64,000 nt of DNA from Gemmatimonadota bacterium. Lineage in GTDB: Bacteria > Gemmatimonadota > Gemmatimonadetes > Gemmatimonadales > Gemmatimonadaceae. The notes below the pieces were generated by a model. That model saw only the letters and a list, made by a program, of their open reading frames with translations. It was not told the DNA's origin and did not search any database. The first letter of the stretch is position 1; every line of letters starts with the position of its first letter. Of the stretch, positions 62,654 through 64,000 are shown in pieces. Both the position numbers and the translations under genes were made by a program. The stretch is taken from contig PLCA01000002.1 of the NCBI GenBank assembly GCA_003134685.1, forward strand, positions 545,894-609,893, written 5' to 3'.

Positions 62654-63067
62654 TCACGCGCGCCCCCAGATGAGCCCGTACAGCAGAAGTGCGAGCACGA
62701 TGGTAGTCGTGAGCATATACAGCCGGTCGCGTTGAATGATGAACGCACCGAGAGTGAGTGCTACGCGAGCCGCCGGAGTAGCGATAAGAAGGACCAATCC
62801 CAGTTGCACGATTGCGCGGCTGTCGCCGCTCAGGGCAGCGCCAATTATTCCGCCCACGCTCCGGAGCGCCGCATCCTCGCCGTTGAACTGCCGAAAATTC
62901 GCTGGCAAGTGTCCGTACTGCGCGAGCAGGAGTAGTCCACCGATAACGACTACGATCGCCGCAGCCAACACACCCCATTGGAGCAAGCGGCCAATCACCA
63001 GCTCGACCTGCTCGTCGCGGCTGTCCCTCACCGCCGTTCCCGGTGGTTGCTTCCCGGGCGCCGTCAA
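62654..63067 (-). CDS. DUF1634 membrane protein
   Basis: 137 aa, three helices: LLQWGVLAAAIVVVIGGLLLLAQYG, AIVQLGLVLLIATPAARVALTLGAF and LTTTIVLALLLYGLIWG. DUF1634 genes are usually next to TauE/SafE-type permeases, as here: the start overlaps the permease stop by four bases (ATGA). It probably is a partner subunit. Confidence 0.88.
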   Translation of the reverse strand: MTAPGKQPPGTAVRDSRDEQVELVIGRLLQWGVLAAAIVVVIGGLLLLAQYGHLPANFRQFNGEDAALRSVGGIIGAALSGDSRAIVQLGLVLLIATPAARVALTLGAFIIQRDRLYMLTTTIVLALLLYGLIWGRA

Positions 63068-63900
63068 AGTCCGCCTCTCAAACCCTTGTAGAGCATTTCG
63101 AGAGCGAGTACTACGACAACGGTTGTGAATATCCTGCGCAGCCAGAGCGTTTTCGCGCCGGCCAGAATGCGGGCGCCGAGCAGGGCACCGGCCAGCACTC
63201 CGAGCATGACGGGAAAGGCAAGCGCGGGCTCTATGTATCCTCGGTGGAGGTATACTCCGGCGCTCGCCGCTGCGGTGACGCCGATCATGAAATTACTGGT
63301 CGTAGTGGAGACCTTGAACGGAAGCTTCATCGTGTGGTCCATGGCCAATACCTTCACGATCCCCGACCCAATCCCGAGCAGGGCCGACAGAACACCTGCC
63401 ACGAACATCAGAGCGAATCCTTTCTTCACTCCCTGCACCGAGTACGCGCGGATTCCGGCGGCGGTCGGATAGGTGGAGTTGAGTCTGAGGCGCAATGCCA
63501 ACGGGTCTGACGGCAGATCGGTTGGGTGTTCTTCCGGCGCTCGGAGAGAGCGGTAGGCGGTATAGAGAAGGACGAGACCGAAGAGCACCGCCAGCGCGCT
63601 CGTGGGAATGAATCCAGCAAGCGCGGCCCCCGATAGCGCGCCAACAGTTGTCGCCACTTCGAGAAATATTCCCACACGCACGTTTGTGAATCCCTCACGG
63701 ACGTATGCCGCGGCGGCACCAGAGGAAGTCGCGATGACGGAGACCAGCGAAGCACCGATCGCATATCTGAGGTCGATGTGAAAGAGAAGCGTCATCATCG
63801 GAACGACGACGAGCCCGCCCCCCAAACCAGTGAGCGCACCCAACAGCCCGGCTCCAAAGGAGCCGAGTGCCAGAAACAGCGCCAACAACGAAATGCTCAA
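63064..63900 (-). CDS. TauE/SafE-family permease
   Basis: 278 aa, eight helices. GAGLLGALTGLGGGLVVVPMMTLLF is the family's first repeat, with the second around VLSALLGIGSGIVKVLAMDH. Members export sulfite, sulfonates or related anions. Co-translated with the DUF1634 gene. A 31-base gap separates it from the partial gene at the window end. Confidence 0.92.
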   Translation of the reverse strand: MSISLLALFLALGSFGAGLLGALTGLGGGLVVVPMMTLLFHIDLRYAIGASLVSVIATSSGAAAAYVREGFTNVRVGIFLEVATTVGALSGAALAGFIPTSALAVLFGLVLLYTAYRSLRAPEEHPTDLPSDPLALRLRLNSTYPTAAGIRAYSVQGVKKGFALMFVAGVLSALLGIGSGIVKVLAMDHTMKLPFKVSTTTSNFMIGVTAAASAGVYLHRGYIEPALAFPVMLGVLAGALLGARILAGAKTLWLRRIFTTVVVVLALEMLYKGLRGGL

Positions 63901-63931
63901 CGTCTCGCCGCTACCCGCTGGATTGTCACCT

Positions 63932-64000
63932 CTACGCTGGAATTCCCTTCTTCACCGCGTCCAAAACCTTGTCGGCAAAGATGTCTATCTCGTCGAGCGT
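63932..64000 (-). CDS. C-terminal 22 residues of an unidentified enzyme
   Basis: Only the end of a gene running into the window edge: TLDEIDIFADKVLDAVKK followed by GIPA and TAG. The last helix with EID resembles the C-terminus of PLP-dependent aminotransferases or cysteine desulfurases, but the piece is too short to decide. Confidence 0.6.
   Translation of the reverse strand, partial: TLDEIDIFADKVLDAVKKGIPA

Overview
The window is about 60% G+C, densely coded, and reads as chromosome of a Gram-negative, probably Gemmatimonadota, bacterium. This is an inference from gene content (M13 and S9 peptidases, an N-acyl-D-amino-acid deacylase lipoprotein, YggT/YggU, small lipoproteins, outer-membrane barrels ending in Phe) and not from any rRNA or marker gene. 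I saw no rRNA, tRNA, insertion sequence, integrase, prophage or CRISPR array.

Region 1 (1-8.2 kb, minus strand) is a methionine/one-carbon operon: metH, a homocysteine methyltransferase-MTHFR fusion, a DinB protein, a CbiX-like cobaltochelatase and a truncated M13 peptidase. Most junctions overlap by a few bases. Its leader carries a well-formed SAM-II riboswitch followed at once by an intrinsic terminator, with a plausible sigma70-type promoter. Region 2 (8.2-12.7 kb, minus) holds a prolyl oligopeptidase, yggT, yggU, a pseudo-receiver and a methyltransferase. Region 3 (12.8-18 kb, plus) holds an EVE-domain gene and a tightly coupled three-gene operon: a multi-receiver regulator with several lost catalytic residues, a HEAT-repeat membrane protein and a processive glycosyltransferase. 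Region 4 (18-21 kb) has a lipoprotein, a small membrane protein, citrate synthase and O6-alkylguanine-DNA alkyltransferase.

Region 5 (21-58 kb) is the interesting part. It brings together five universal-stress-type proteins or fusions, two PNPOx-like flavin/heme proteins, BON proteins, a CBS-pair protein, a phosphoribosyltransferase/erythromycin-esterase/hydrolase cassette, a P1B and a P2-type ATPase, phosphoketolase plus acetate kinase, two mini heme-copper-oxidase-like proteins, a soluble cytochrome c, a cytochrome-porin fusion, a multicopper oxidase, a PAS/GAF kinase and a NarL-family two-component system. The set strongly resembles the mycobacterial DosR/DevR dormancy regulon. About ten intergenic sites in this region, and none that I saw in the first 20 kb, share a G-rich/C-rich inverted motif (GTAGGG-N4-CCCT type). 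Several have a TTCAG box at fixed spacing downstream, and most lie about 80-130 bases before a start codon. My main hypothesis is that this is a DosR-like low-oxygen/NO or energy-stress regulon controlled by the NarL-type regulator at 53960-54619. Phosphoketolase and acetate kinase would supply ATP, the ATPases would handle ion homeostasis, and the USP, CBS and BON proteins would act in maintenance.

Region 6 (58-64 kb) has an amidohydrolase, a VWA protein, an MFS transporter, a DUF486 protein, a DUF1634/TauE pair and the C-terminal end of an unidentified gene. All function calls are from reading motifs by eye; no database search was run.
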